This document shows, piece after piece, positions 1 through 14,600 of a stretch of DNA of 64,000 nt (position 1 is the first letter of the stretch; the number at the start of each line of letters is the position of its first letter). Both the position numbers and the translations under genes were made by a program. The DNA comes from Atherix ibis (Eukaryota; Arthropoda; Insecta; Diptera; Athericidae): the NCBI GenBank assembly GCA_958298945.1, contig OY282608.1:59496951-59560950 (forward strand), read 5' to 3'. The notes under the pieces were generated by a model that saw only the letters and a list, made by a program, of their open reading frames with translations, was not told the origin of the DNA and made no database searches.

Positions 1-1450
1 ACAAGCCAACAAACCAATAAGCCAACAAACGAACAAACCAATAAACGAACAAACCAACAAACCAACACACCAACAAACCAACAAACCAACAAACGAACAA
101 ACCAACAAACCAAAAAGCCAACAAACAAACAAACCAACAAACAAACCAACAAACCAACAAACCAACAAACCAACAAACCAACAAACCAACAAACCAACAA
201 ACCAACAAACCAACAAACCAACAAACCAACAAACCAACAAACCAACAAACCAACAAACCAACAAACTAACAAACGAACAAACCAACAAACAAACAAACCA
301 ACAAACCAACAAGCCAACAAGCCAACAAACCAACAAGCCAACAAACGAACAAACCAACAAACCAACAAACCAACAAACCAACAAACCAACAAAGCAACAA
401 ACCAACAAACGAACAAACCAACAAACCAAAAAGCCAACAAACAAACAAACCAACAAACCAACAAACAAACCAACAAACCAACAAACCAACAAACCAACAA
501 ACCAACAAACCAAAAAACCAACAAACCAACAAACGAACAAACGAACAAACCAACAAACCAACAAACGAACAAACCAACAAACCAACACACCAACAAACCA
601 ACAAACCAACCAACCAACAAACCAACAAGCCAACAAGCCTACAAACCAACAAACCAAAAAACCAACAAACGAACAAGCCAACAAACCAACAAATCAACAA
701 ACCAACAAACCAACAAACCAACAAACCAACAAACGAACAAACCAACAAACCAATGAACCAACAAACAAATAAACCTACAAACCAACAAACCAACAAACCA
801 ACAAACCAACAAACCAACAAACCAACAAACCAACAAACCAACAAACCAACAAACAAACAAACCAACAAACCAACAAGCCAACAAACCAACAAGCCAACAA
901 ACCAACAAACCAACAAACCAAGAAACCAACAAACCAACACACCAACAAACCAACAAACCAACCAACCAACAAACCAACAAACGAACAAACCAACAAGCCA
1001 ACAAGCCTACAAACCAACAAACCAAAAAACCAACAAACGAACAAGCCAACAAACCAACAAATCAACAAACCAACAAACCAACAAACCAACAAACCAACAA
1101 ACGAACAAACCAACAAACCAATAAACCAACAAACAAATAAACCTACAAACCAACAAACCAACAAACCAACAAACCAACAAACCAACAAACCAACAAACCA
1201 ACAAACCAACAAGCCAACAAACCAACAAGCCAACAAACCAACAAACCAACAAACCAAGAAACCAACAAACCAACAAATCAACAAACCAACAAACCAACAA
1301 ACCAACAAACCAACAAACGAACAAACCAACAAACCAACAAACCAACAAACGAACAAACCAACAAATCAACAAGCCAACAAACAAACAAACCAACAAACGA
1401 ACCAACAAACCAACAAACCAACAAACCAACAAATCAACAAACCAACAAGC
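1..1450. repeat. Left mixed segment of the array
   Basis: This stretch carries variant words found in both main families. It has the half-unit phase slips typical of family II near 130-150, 430-480 and 1,380-1,410. It also has the AAATAAACCTAC word, near 770 and 1,135, that opens many family I units. No CATG or CCGG marker occurs here. The array is already under way at base 1, so its true left end lies outside the window. Confidence 0.75.
586..1250. repeat. Local duplication, offset 352-368 bp
   Basis: The variant order is repeated: ACAC near 586 and 938, GCCTAC near 638 and 1,006, then AATGAACC at 754 against AATAAACC at 1,122, followed by AAATAAACCTAC. The offset is 352 bp at the first marker and 368 bp (46 units) at the later ones, because the second copy has 16 extra bases between the first two markers. 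The copies differ by at least one substitution (ATG against ATA). That change creates one of the few + strand ATG triplets, at 753. Confidence 0.75.
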
Positions 1451-4400
1451 CAACAAGCCAACAAAATCAACTAACCAATAAACCAACAAACCAACAAACC
1501 AACAAGCCAACAAGCCAACAAACCAACAAACCAACAAACCAACAAGCCAAAAAGCCAACAAAACAAAAAACCAACAAGCCAACAAACCAACAAACCAACA
1601 AACCAACAAACGAACAAACCAACAAATTAACAAACCAACAAACCAACAAACCAACAAACCAACAAACCAACAAACCAACAAACCAACAAACCAACAAACG
1701 AACAAACCAACAAACCAATAAACTAACAAACAAATAAACCTACAAACCAATAAACCAACAAACCAACAAACCAATAAACCAACAAACCAACAAACCAAAA
1801 AACCAACAAACCAACACACCAACAAACCAACAAACCAACAAAGCAACAAACCAACAAACCAACAAACCAACAAACCAACAAACCAACAAGCCAACAAGCC
1901 AACAATACCAACAAGCCAACAATCCAAAAAACCAACAAACCAACAAACCAACAAACCAACAAACCAACAAACCAACAAACCAACAAACCAACAAACCAAC
2001 AAGCCAACAAACGAACAAACCAACATGCCAACAAGCCAACAAACCAACAAACCAACAAACCAACAAATCAACAAATCAACAAACCAACAAACCAACAAAC
2101 CAACAAACCAACAAACCAACAAACCAAGAAACCAAAAAACCAACAAACCAACCAACCAACAAGCCAACAAGCCAACAAACCAACAAACCGGCAAAACAAA
2201 AAACCAACAAACCAATAAACGAACACACCAACAAACGAACCAACCAACAAACCAACAAACCAACAAACCAACAAACCAACAAACCAACAAACCAATAAGC
2301 CAACAAACCAAAAAACCAATAAACCAACAAACCAACAAACCAACAAACGAACAAATCAACTAACCAACAAACCAACAAACCAACAAACCAACAAGCCAAC
2401 AAGCCAACAAGCCAACAAACCAACAAACCAACAAACCAACAAGCCAAAAAGCCAACAAAACAAAAAACCAACAAGCCAACAAACCAACAAACCAACAAAC
2501 CAACAAACGAACAAACCAACAAACCAACAAACCAACAAACCAACAAATTAACAAACCAACAAACCAACAAACCAACAAACCAACAAACCAACAAACCAAA
2601 AAACCAACAAACCAACAAACCAACAAACCAACAAACCAACAAACCAACAAACCAACAAATCAACAAACCAACAAGCCAACAAGCCAACAAATCAACAAGC
2701 CAACAAACCAACACACCAACAAACCAACAAACCAACAAACCAACAAACCAACAAACCAACAAACGAACAAACCAACAAACCAACAAATCAACAAACCAAC
2801 AAGCCAACAAGCCAACAAATCAACAAGCCAAAAAACCAACACACCAACAAACCAACAAACCAACAAACCAACAAACCAACTAACCAACAAACGAACAAAC
2901 CAACAAACCAATAAACTAACAAACAACTAAACCTACAAACCAATAAACCAACAAACCAACAAACCGACAAACCAACAAACCAACAAACCAAAAAACCAAC
3001 AAACCAACAAACCAACAAACCAACAAACCAACAAACCAACAAAGCAACAAACCAACAAACCAACAAACCAACAAACCAACAAACCAACAAGCCAACAAGC
3101 CAACAATACCAACAAGCCAACAAACCAAAAAACCAACAAACCAACAAACGAACAAACCACCAAACCAACAAACCAACAAACCAACAAACCAACAAACCAA
3201 CAAACCAACAAGCCAACAAACGAACAAACCAACATGCCAACAAGCCAACAAACCAACAAACCAACAAACCAACAAATCAACAAACCAACAAATCAACAAA
3301 CCAACAAGCCAACAAACCAACAAGCCAACAAACCAACAAAACAACAAAACAACAAAGCAACAAACCAACAAACTAACAAGTCAACAAGCAAACAAACCAA
3401 CAAGCCAACAAACGAACAAACCAACAAACCAACAAACCAACAAACAAATAAACCAAAAAACCAACAAACCAACAAACCAACAAACCAAAAAACCAACAAA
3501 CCAACAAACCAACAAACCAACAAACCAACAAACCAACAAATTAACAAACCAACAAACCAACAAACCAACAAACCAACAAACCAACAAACCAAAAAACCAA
3601 CAAACCAACAAACCAACAAACCAACAAACCAACAAACCAACAAACCAACAAATCAACAAACCAACAAGCCAACAAGCCAACAAATCAACAAGCCAACAAA
3701 CAAACACACCAACAAACCAACAAACGAACAAACCAACAAACAAACAAACCAACAAACAAACAAACCAACAAACCAACAAACCAACAAACCAACAAACCAA
3801 CAAACCAACAAACCAACAAACCAACAAACCAACAAACCAACAAACCAACAAACCAACAAACCAACAAACCAACAAACCAACAAACCAACAAACCAACAAA
3901 CCAACAAACCAACAAACCAACAAACCAACAAACCAACCAACCAACAAGCCAACAAGCCAACAAACCAACAAACCGGCAAACCAAAAAACCAACAAACCAA
4001 CAAACGAACTCACCAACAAACGAACCAACCAACAAACCAACAAACCAACAAACCAACAAACCAACAAGCCAACAAACCAAAAAACCAATAAACCAACAAA
4101 CCAACAAACCAACAAACGAACAAATCAACTAACCAACAAACCAACAAACCAATAAACCAATAAGCCAACAAGCCAACAAACCAACAAACCAACAAACCAA
4201 CAAGCCAAAAAGCCAACAAACCAAAAAACCAACAAGCCAACAAACCAACAAACCAACAAACCAACAAACGAACAAACCAACAAACCAACAAACCAACAAA
4301 CCAACAAACCAACAAACCAACAAACCAACAAACCAACAAACCAACAAACCAACAAACCAACAAACCAACAAACCAACAAACCAACAAACCAACAAACCAA

Positions 4401-7400
4401 CAAACCAACAAACCAACAAACCAACAAACCAACAAGCCAACAAGCCAACAAACCAACAAGCCAACAAACGAACAAACCAAAAAAACCAACAAACCAACAA
4501 ACCAACAAACCAACAAACCAACAAGCCAACAAGCCAACAAACCAACAAGCCAACAAACGAACAAACCAACAAACCAACAAGCCCACAAGCCAACAAGCCA
4601 ACAAACCAAGAAGCCAACAAACCAACAAACCAACAAACCAACAAACCAACAAACCAACAAACGAACAAACCAACAGACCAATAAACCAACAAACAAATAA
4701 ACCTACAAACCAACAAACCAACAAACCAACAAACCAACAAACCAACAAACCAACAAACGAACAAACCAACAAACCAATAAACTAACAAACAAATAAACCT
4801 ACAAACCAATAAACCAACAAACCAACAAACCAATAAACCAACAAACCAACAAACCAAAAAACCCAACAAACCAACACACCAACAAACCAACAAACCAACA
4901 AACCAACAAAGCAACAAACCAACAAACCAACAAACCAACAAACCAACAAACCAACAAGCCAACAAGCCAACAATACCAACAAGCCAACAATCCAAAAAAC
5001 CAACAAACCAACAAACCAACAAACCAACAAACCAACAAACCAACAAACCAACAAACCAACAAACCAACAAACCAACAAACCAACAAGCCAACAAACGAAC
5101 AAACCAACATGCCAACAAGCCAACAAACCAACAAACCAACAAACCAACAAATCAACAAATCAACAAACCAACAAACCAACAAACCAACAAACCAACAAAC
5201 CAACAAACCAAGAAACCAAAAAACCAACAAACCAACCAACCAACAAGCCAACAAGCCAACAAACCAACAAACCGGCAAAACAAAAAACCAACAAACCAAT
5301 AAACGAACACACCAACAAACGAACCAACCAACAAACCAACAAACCAACAAACCAACAAACCAACAAACCAACAAACCAATAAGCCAACAAACCAAAAAAC
5401 CAATAAACCAACAAACCAACAAACCAACAAACGAACAAATCAACTAACCAACAAACCAACAAACCAACAAACCAACAAGCCAACAAGCCAACAAGCCAAC
5501 AAACCAACAAACCAACAAACCAACAAGCCAAAAAGCCAACAAAACAAAAAACCAACAAGCCAACAAACCAACAAACCAACAAACCAACAAACGAACAAAC
5601 CAACAAACCAACAAACCAACAAACCAACAAATTAACAAACCAACAAACCAACAAACCAACAAACCAACAAACCAACAAACCAAAAAACCAACAAACCAAC
5701 AAACCAACAAACCAACAAACCAACAAACCAACAAACCAACAAATCAACAAACCAACAAGCCAACAAGCCAACAAATCAACAAGCCAACAAACCAACACAC
5801 CAACAAACCAACAAACCAACAAACCAACAAACCAACAAACCAACAAACGAACAAACCAACAAACCAACAAATCAACAAACCAACAAGCCAACAAGCCAAC
5901 AAATCAACAAGCCAAAAAACCAACACACCAACAAACCAACAAACCAACAAACCAACAAACCAACTAACCAACAAACGAACAAACCAACAAACCAATAAAC
6001 TAACAAACAACTAAACCTACAAACCAATAAACCAACAAACCAACAAACCGACAAACCAACAAACCAACAAACCAAAAAACCAACAAACCAACAAACCAAC
6101 AAACCAACAAACCAACAAACCAACAAAGCAACAAACCAACAAACCAACAAACCAACAAACCAACAAACCAACAAGCCAACAAGCCAACAATACCAACAAG
6201 CCAACAAACCAAAAAACCAACAAACCAACAAACGAACAAACCAACAAACCAACAAACCAACAAACCAACAAACCAACAAACCAACAAGCCAACAAACGAA
6301 CAAACCAACATGCCAACAAGCCAACAAACCAACAAACCAACAAACCAACAAATCAACAAACCAACAAATCAACAAACCAACAAGCCAACAAACCAACAAG
6401 CCAACAAACCAACAAAACAACAAAACAACAAAGCAACAAACCAACAAACTAACAAGTCAACAAGCAAACAAACCAACAAGCCAACAAACGAACAAACCAA
6501 CAAACCAACAAACCAACAAACAAATAAACCAAAAAACCAACAAACCAACAAACCAACAAACCAACAAACCAACAAACCAACAAACCAACAAACCAACAAA
6601 CCAACAAACGAACAAACCAACAAACCAATAAACTAACAAACAAATAAACCTACAAACCAATAAACCAACAAACCAACAAACCAATAAACCAACAAACCAA
6701 CAAACCAAAAAACCAACAAACCAACACACCAACAAACCAACAAACCAACAAACCAACAAAGCAACAAACCAACAAACCAACAAACCAACAAACCAACAAA
6801 CCAACAAGCCAACAAGCCAACAATACCAACAAGCCAACAATCCAAAAAACCAACAAACCAACAAACCAACAAACCAACAAACCAACAAACCAACAAACCA
6901 ACAAACCAACAAACCAACAAGCCAACAAACGAACAAAACAACAAATTAACAAACCAACAAACCAACAAACCAACGAACCAACAAACCAACAAACCAACAA
7001 ACCAACAAACCAACAAACGAACAAACCAACAAACCAATAAACTAACAAACAAATAAACCTACAAACCAATCAACCAACAAACCAACAAACCAATAAACCA
7101 ACAAACCAACAAAACAAAAAACCAACAAACCAACACACCAACAAACCAACAAACCAACAAACCAACAAAGCAACAAACCAACAAACCAACAAACCAACAA
7201 ACCAACAAACCAACAAGCCAACAAGCCAACAATACCAACAAGCCAACAATCCAAAAAACCAACAAACCAACAAACCAACAAACCAACAAACCAACAAACC
7301 AACAAACCAACAAACCAACAAACCAACAAGCCAACAAACGAACAAACCAACATGCCAACAAGCCAACAAACCAACAAACCAACAAACCAACAAATCAACA

Positions 7401-10400
7401 AATCAACAAACCAACAAACCAACAAACCAACAAACCAACAAACCAACAAACCAAGAAACCAAAAAACCAACAAACCAACCAACCAACAAGCCAGCAAGCC
7501 AACAAACCAACAAACCGGCAAAACAAAAAACCAACAAACCAATAAACGAACACACCAACAAACGAACCAACCAACAAACCAACAAACCAACAAACCAACA
7601 AACCAACAAACCAACAAACCAATAAGCCAACAAACCAAAAAACCAATAAACCAACAAACCAACAAACCAACAAACGAACAAATCAACTAACCAACAAACC
7701 AACAAACCAACAAACCAACAAGCCAACAAGCCAACAAGCCAACAAACCAACAAACCAACAAACCAACAAGCCAAAAAGCCAACAAAACAAAAAACCAACA
7801 AGCCAACAAACCAACAAACCAACAAACCAACAAACGAACAAACCAACAAACCAACAAACCAACAAACCAACAAATTAACAAACCAACAAACCAACAAACC
7901 AACAAACCAACAAACCAACAAACCAAAAAACCAACAAACCAACAAACCAACAAACCAACAAACCAACAAACCAACAAACCAACAAATCAACAAACCAACA
8001 AGCCAACAAGCCAACAAATCAACAAGCCAACAAACCAACACACCAACAAACCAACAAACCAACAAACCAACAAACCAACAAACCAACAAACGAACAAACC
8101 AACAAACCAACAAATCAACAAACCAACAAGCCAACAAGCCAACAAATCAACAAGCCAAAAAACCAACACACCAACAAACCAACAAACCAACAAACCAACA
8201 AACCAACTAACCAACAAACGAACAAACCAACAAACCAATAAACTAACAAACAACTAAACCTACAAACCAATAAACCAACAAACCAACAAACCGACAAACC
8301 AGCAAACCAACAAACCAAAAAACCAAAAAACCAACAAACCAACAAACCAACAAACCAACAAACCAACAAACCAACAAAGCAACAAACCAACAAACCAACA
8401 AACCAACAAACCAACAAACCAACAAGCCAACAAGCCAACAATACCAACAAGCCAACAAACCAAAAAACCAACAAACCAACAAACGAACAAACCAACAAAC
8501 CAACAAACCAACAAACCAACAAACCAACAAACCAACAAACCAACAAGCCAACAAACGAACAAACCAACATGCCAACAAGCCAACAAACCAACAAACCAAC
8601 AAACCAACAAATCAACAAACCAACAAATCAACAAACCAACAAGCCAACAAACCAACAAGCCAACAAACCAACAAAACAACAAAACAACAAAGCAACAAAC
8701 TAACAAGTCAACAAGCAAACAAACCAACAAGCCAACAAACGAACAAACCAACAAACCAACAAACCAACAAACAAATAAACCAAAAAACCAACAAACCAAC
8801 AAACCAACAAACCAACAAACCAACAAACCAACAAACAAATAAACCAACAAACCAACAAACCACAAGCCAACAAGCCATCAAACGAACAAACCAACAAACA
8901 AACAAACCAACAAACAAACAAACCAACAAACCAACAAACCAACAAACCAACAAACCAACAAACCAACAAACCAACAAACCAACAAACCAACAAACCAACA
9001 AACCAACAAACCAACAAACCAACAAACCAACAAACCAACAAACCAACAAACCAACAAACCAACAAACCAACAAACCAACAAACCAACAAACCAACCAACC
9101 AACAAGCCAACAAGCCAACAAACCAACAAACCGGCAAACCAAAAAACCAACAAACCAACAAACGAACTCACCAACAAACGAACCAACCAACAAACCAACA
9201 AACCAACAAACCAACAAACCAACAAGCCAACAAACCAAAAAACCAATAAACCAACAAACCAACAAACCAACAAACGAACAAATCAACTAACCAACAAACC
9301 AACAAACCAATAAACCAATAAGCCAACAAGCCAACAAACCAACAAACCAACAAACCAACAAGCCAAAAAGCCAACAAACCAAAAAACCAACAAGCCAACA
9401 AACCAACAAACCAACAAACCAACAAACGAACAAACCAACAAACCAACAAACCAACAAACCAACAAACCAACAAACCAACAAACCAACAAACCAACAAACC
9501 AACAAACCAACAAACCAACAAACCAACAAACCAACAAACCAACAAACCAACAAACCAACAAACCAACAAACCAACAAGCCAACAAGCCAACAAACCAACA
9601 AGCCAACAAACGAACAAACCAAAAAAACCAACAAACCAACAAACCAACAAACCAACAAACCAACAAGCCAACAAGCCAACAAACCAACAAGCCAACAAAC
9701 GAACAAACCAACAAACCAACAAGCCCACAAGCCAACAAGCCAACAAACCAAGAAGCCAACAAACCAACAAACCAACAAACCAACAAACCAACAAACCAAC
9801 AAACCAACAAACCAACAAACGAACAAACCAACAGACCAATAAACCAACAAACAAATAAACCTACAAACCAACAAACCAACAAACCAACAAACCAACAAAC
9901 CAACAAACCAACAAACCAACAAACCAACAAACCAACAAACCAACAAACCAACAAACCAACAAACCAACAAACCAACAAACCAACAAACCAACAAACCAAC
10001 AAACCAACAAACCAACAAACCAACAAACCAACAAACCAACAAACCAACAAACCAACAAACCAACAAACCAACAAACCAACAAACCAACAAACCAACAAAC
10101 CAACAAACCAACAAACCAACAAACCAACAAACCAACAAACCAACAAACCAACAAACCAACAAACCAACAAGCCAACAAGCCAACAAACCAACAAGCCAAC
10201 AAACCAAAAAACGAACAAACGAACAAACCAACAAGCCAACAAACCAACAAACCGGCAAAACAAAAAACCAACAAACCAATAAACGAACACACCAACAAAC
10301 GAACCAACCAACAAACCAACAAACCAACAAACCAACAAACCAACAAACCAACAAACCAATAAGCCAACAAACCAAAAAACCAATAAACCAACAAACCAAC

Positions 10401-11600
10401 AAACCAACAAACGAACAAATCAACTAACCAACAAACCAACAAACCAACAAACCAACAAGCCAACAAGCCAACAAGCCAACAAACCAACAAACCAACAAAC
10501 CAACAAGCCAAAAAGCCAACAAAACAAAAAACCAACAAGCCAACAAACCAACAAACCAACAAACCAACAAACGAACAAACCAACAAACCAACAAACCAAC
10601 AAACCAACAAATTAACAAACCAACAAACCAACAAACCAACAAACCAACAAACCAACAAACCAAAAAACCAACAAACCAACAAACCAACAAACCAACAAAC
10701 CAACAAAAAAACAAACCAAAAAATCAACAAACCAACAAGCCAACAAGCCAACAAATCAACAAGCCAACAAACCAACACACCAACAAACCAACAAACCAAC
10801 AAACCAACAAACCAACAAACCAACAAACGAACAAACCAACAAACCAACAAATCAACAAACCAACAAGCCAACAAGCCAACAAATCAACAAGCCAAAAAAC
10901 CAACACACCAACAAACCAACAAACCAACAAACCAACAAACCAACTAACCAACAAACGAACAAACCAACAAACCAATAAACTAACAAACAACTAAACCTAC
11001 AAACCAATAAACCAACAAACCAACAAACCGACAAACCAAGAAACCAACAAACCAAAAAACCAACAAACCAACAAACCAACAAACCAACAAACCAACAAAC
11101 CAACAAAGCAACAAACCAACAAACCAACAAACCAACAAACCAACAAACCAACAAGCCAACAAGCCAACAATACCAACAAGCCAACAAACCAAAAAACCAA
11201 CAAACCAACAAACGAACAAACCAACAAACCAACAAACCAACAAACCAACAAACCAACAAACCAACAAACCAACAAGCCAACAAACGAACAAACCAACATG
11301 CCAACAAGCCAACAAACCAACAAACCAACAAACCAACAAATCAACAAACCAACAAATCAACAAACCAACAAGCCAACAAACCAACAAGCCAACAAACCAA
11401 CAAAACAACAAAACAACAAAGCAACAAACCAACAAACTAACAAGTCAACAAGCAAACAAACCAACAAGCCAACAAACGAACAAACCAACAAACCAACAAA
11501 CCAACAAACAAATAAACCAAAAAACCAACAAACCAACAAACCAACAAACCAACAAACCAACAAACCAACAAACAAATAAACCAACAAACCAACAAACCAC
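1451..11600. repeat. Family I HOR domain with alternating A and B unit types
   Basis: A rare ATGCC variant inside CATG marks each unit, with the ATG at 2,025, 3,234, 5,109, 6,310, 7,352, 8,569 and 11,298. The variants just downstream fall into two types. Type A (2,025; 5,109; 7,352) has two adjacent ATC units. Type B (3,234; 6,310; 8,569; 11,298) has spaced ATC units, then repeated AAAACAAC units and a GTCAACAAGC word. The types alternate A-B-A-B-A-B, giving a composite period of 3,084 then 2,243 bp for A and 3,076, 2,259 and 2,729 bp for B. The segments 2,076-2,810, 5,160-5,894 and 7,403-8,137 appear identical at almost every variant position. Length differences between periods come from gain or loss of plain units and phase slips. 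Confidence 0.88.
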
Positions 11601-14600
11601 AAGCCAACAAGCCATCAAACGAACAAACCAACAAACAAACAAACCAACAAACAAACAAACCAACAAACCAACAAACCAACAAACCAACAAACCAACAAAC
11701 CAACAAACCAACAAACCAACAAACCAATAAACCAACAAACCAACAAACCAACAAACCAACAAACCAACAAACCAACAAACCAACAAACCAACAAACCAAC
11801 AAACCAACAAACCAACAAACCAACAAACCAACAAACCAACCAACCAACAAGCCAACAAGCCAACAAACCAACAAACCGGCAAACCAAAAAACCAACAAAC
11901 CAACAAACGAACTCACCAACAAACGAACCAACCAACAAACCAACAAACCAACAAACCAACAAACCAACAAGCCAACAAACCAAAAAACCAATAAACCAAC
12001 AAACCAACAAACCAACAAACGAACAAATCAACTAACCAACAAACCAACAAACCAATAAACCAATAAGCCAACAAGCCAACAAACCAACAAACCAACAAAC
12101 CAACAAGCCAAAAAGCCAACAAACCAAAAAACCAACAAGCCAACAAACCAACAAACCAACAAACCAACAAACGAACAAACCAACAAACCAACAAACCAAC
12201 AAACCAACAAACCAACAAACCAACAAACCAACAAACCAACAAACCAACAAACCAACAAACCAACAAACCAACAAACCAACAAACCAACAAACCAACAAAC
12301 CAACAAACCAACAAACCAACAAACCAACAAACCAACAAGCCAACAAGCCAACAAACCAACAAGCCAACAAACGAACAAACCAAAAAAACCAACAAACCAA
12401 CAAACCAACAAACCAACAAACCAACAAGCCAACAAGCCAACAAACCAACAAGCCAACAAACGAACAAACCAACAAACCAACAAGCCCACAAGCCAACAAG
12501 CCAACAAACCAAGAAGCCAACAAACCAACAAACCAACAAACCAACAAACCAACAAACCAACAAACCAACAAACCAACAAACGAACAAACCAACAGACCAA
12601 TAAACCAACAAACAAATAAACCTACAAACCAACAAACCAACAAACCAACAAACCAACAAACCAACAAACCAACAAACCAACAAACCAACAAACCAACAAA
12701 CCAACAAACCAACAAACCAACAAACCAACAAACCAACAAACCAACAAACCAACAAACCAACAAACCAACAAACCAACAAACCAACAAACCAACAAACCAA
12801 CAAACCAACAAACCAACAAACCAACAAACCAACAAACCAACAAACCAACAAACCAACAAACCAACAAACCAACAAACCAACAAACCAACAAACCAACAAG
12901 CCAACAAGCCAACAAACCAACAAGCCAACAAACCAAAAAACGAACAAACGAACAAACCAACAAGCCAACAAACCAACAAACCAACAAATAAACAAACGAA
13001 CAAACCAACAAACCAACAAACCAACAAACGAACAAACCAACAAACGAACAAACCAACAAACCAACAAACCAACAAACCAACAAACCAACAAACCAACAAA
13101 CCAACAAACCAACAAACCAACAAACTAACAAGCCAACAAACCAAAAAACCAACAAACCAACAAACCAACAAACCAACAAACGAACAAACCAACAAACCAA
13201 CAAACCAACAAACCAACAAACCAACAAACCAACAAACCAACAAACCAACAAGCCAACAAGCCAACAAACCAACAAACGAACAAACCAACAAGCCAACAAG
13301 CCAACAAACCAAAAAACCAACAAGCCAACAAACCAACAAACCAACAAACCAACAAACGAACAAACCAACAAACGAACAAACCAACAAACCAACAAACCAA
13401 CAAACCAACAAACCAGCAAGCCAACAAACCAACAAGCCAACAAACCAATAAACCAACAAACCAAAAGACCAACAAACCAACAAACCAACAAACCAACAAA
13501 CGAACAAACCAACAAACCAACAAACGAACAAACCAACAAACCAACAAGCCAACAAACAAACAAACCAACAAACGAACCAACAAACCAACAAACCAACGAA
13601 CCAACAAACCAACAAGCCAACAAGCCAACAAATCAACAAACCAACAAACCAACAAACCAACAAACCAACAAACCAACAAGCCAACAAACGAACAAACCAA
13701 CAAATAAACAAACCAACAAACCAACAAACCAACAAACCAACAAACCAACAAACCAACAAACCAACAAACGAACAAACCAACAAACCAACAAGCCAACAAA
13801 CAAACAAACCAACAAACGAACCAACAAACCAACAAACCAACAAACCAACAAACCAACAAACCAACAAACCAACAAACCAACAAACCAACAAACCAACAAA
13901 CAAATAAACCAACAAACCAACAAACCACAAGCCAACAAGCCATCAAACGAACAAACCAACAAACAAACAAACCAACAAACAAACAAACCAACAAACCAAC
14001 AAACCAACAAACCAACAAACCAACAAACCAACAAACCAACAAACCAACAAACCAACAAACCAACAAACCAACAAACCAACAAACCAACAAACCAACAAAC
14101 CAACAAACCAACAAACCAACAAACCAACAAACCAACAAACCAACAAACCAACAAACCAACAAACCAACAAACCAACAAACCAACAAACCAACAAACCAAC
14201 CAACCAACAAGCCAACAAGCCAACAAACCAACAAACCGGCAAACCAAAAAACCAACAAACCAACAAACGAACTCACCAACAAACGAACCAACCAACAAAC
14301 CAACAAACCAACAAACCAACAAACCAACAAGCCAACAAACCAAAAAACCAATAAACCAACAAACCAACAAACCAACAAACGAACAAATCAACTAACCAAT
14401 AAACCAACAAACAAATAAACCTACAAACCAACAAACCAACAAACCAACAAACCAACAAACCAACAAACCAACAAACCAACAAACCAACAAACCAACAAAC
14501 CAACAAACCAACAAACCAACAAACCAACAAACCAACAAACCAACAAACCAACAAACCAACAAACCAACAAACCAACAAACCAACAAACCAACAAACCAAC

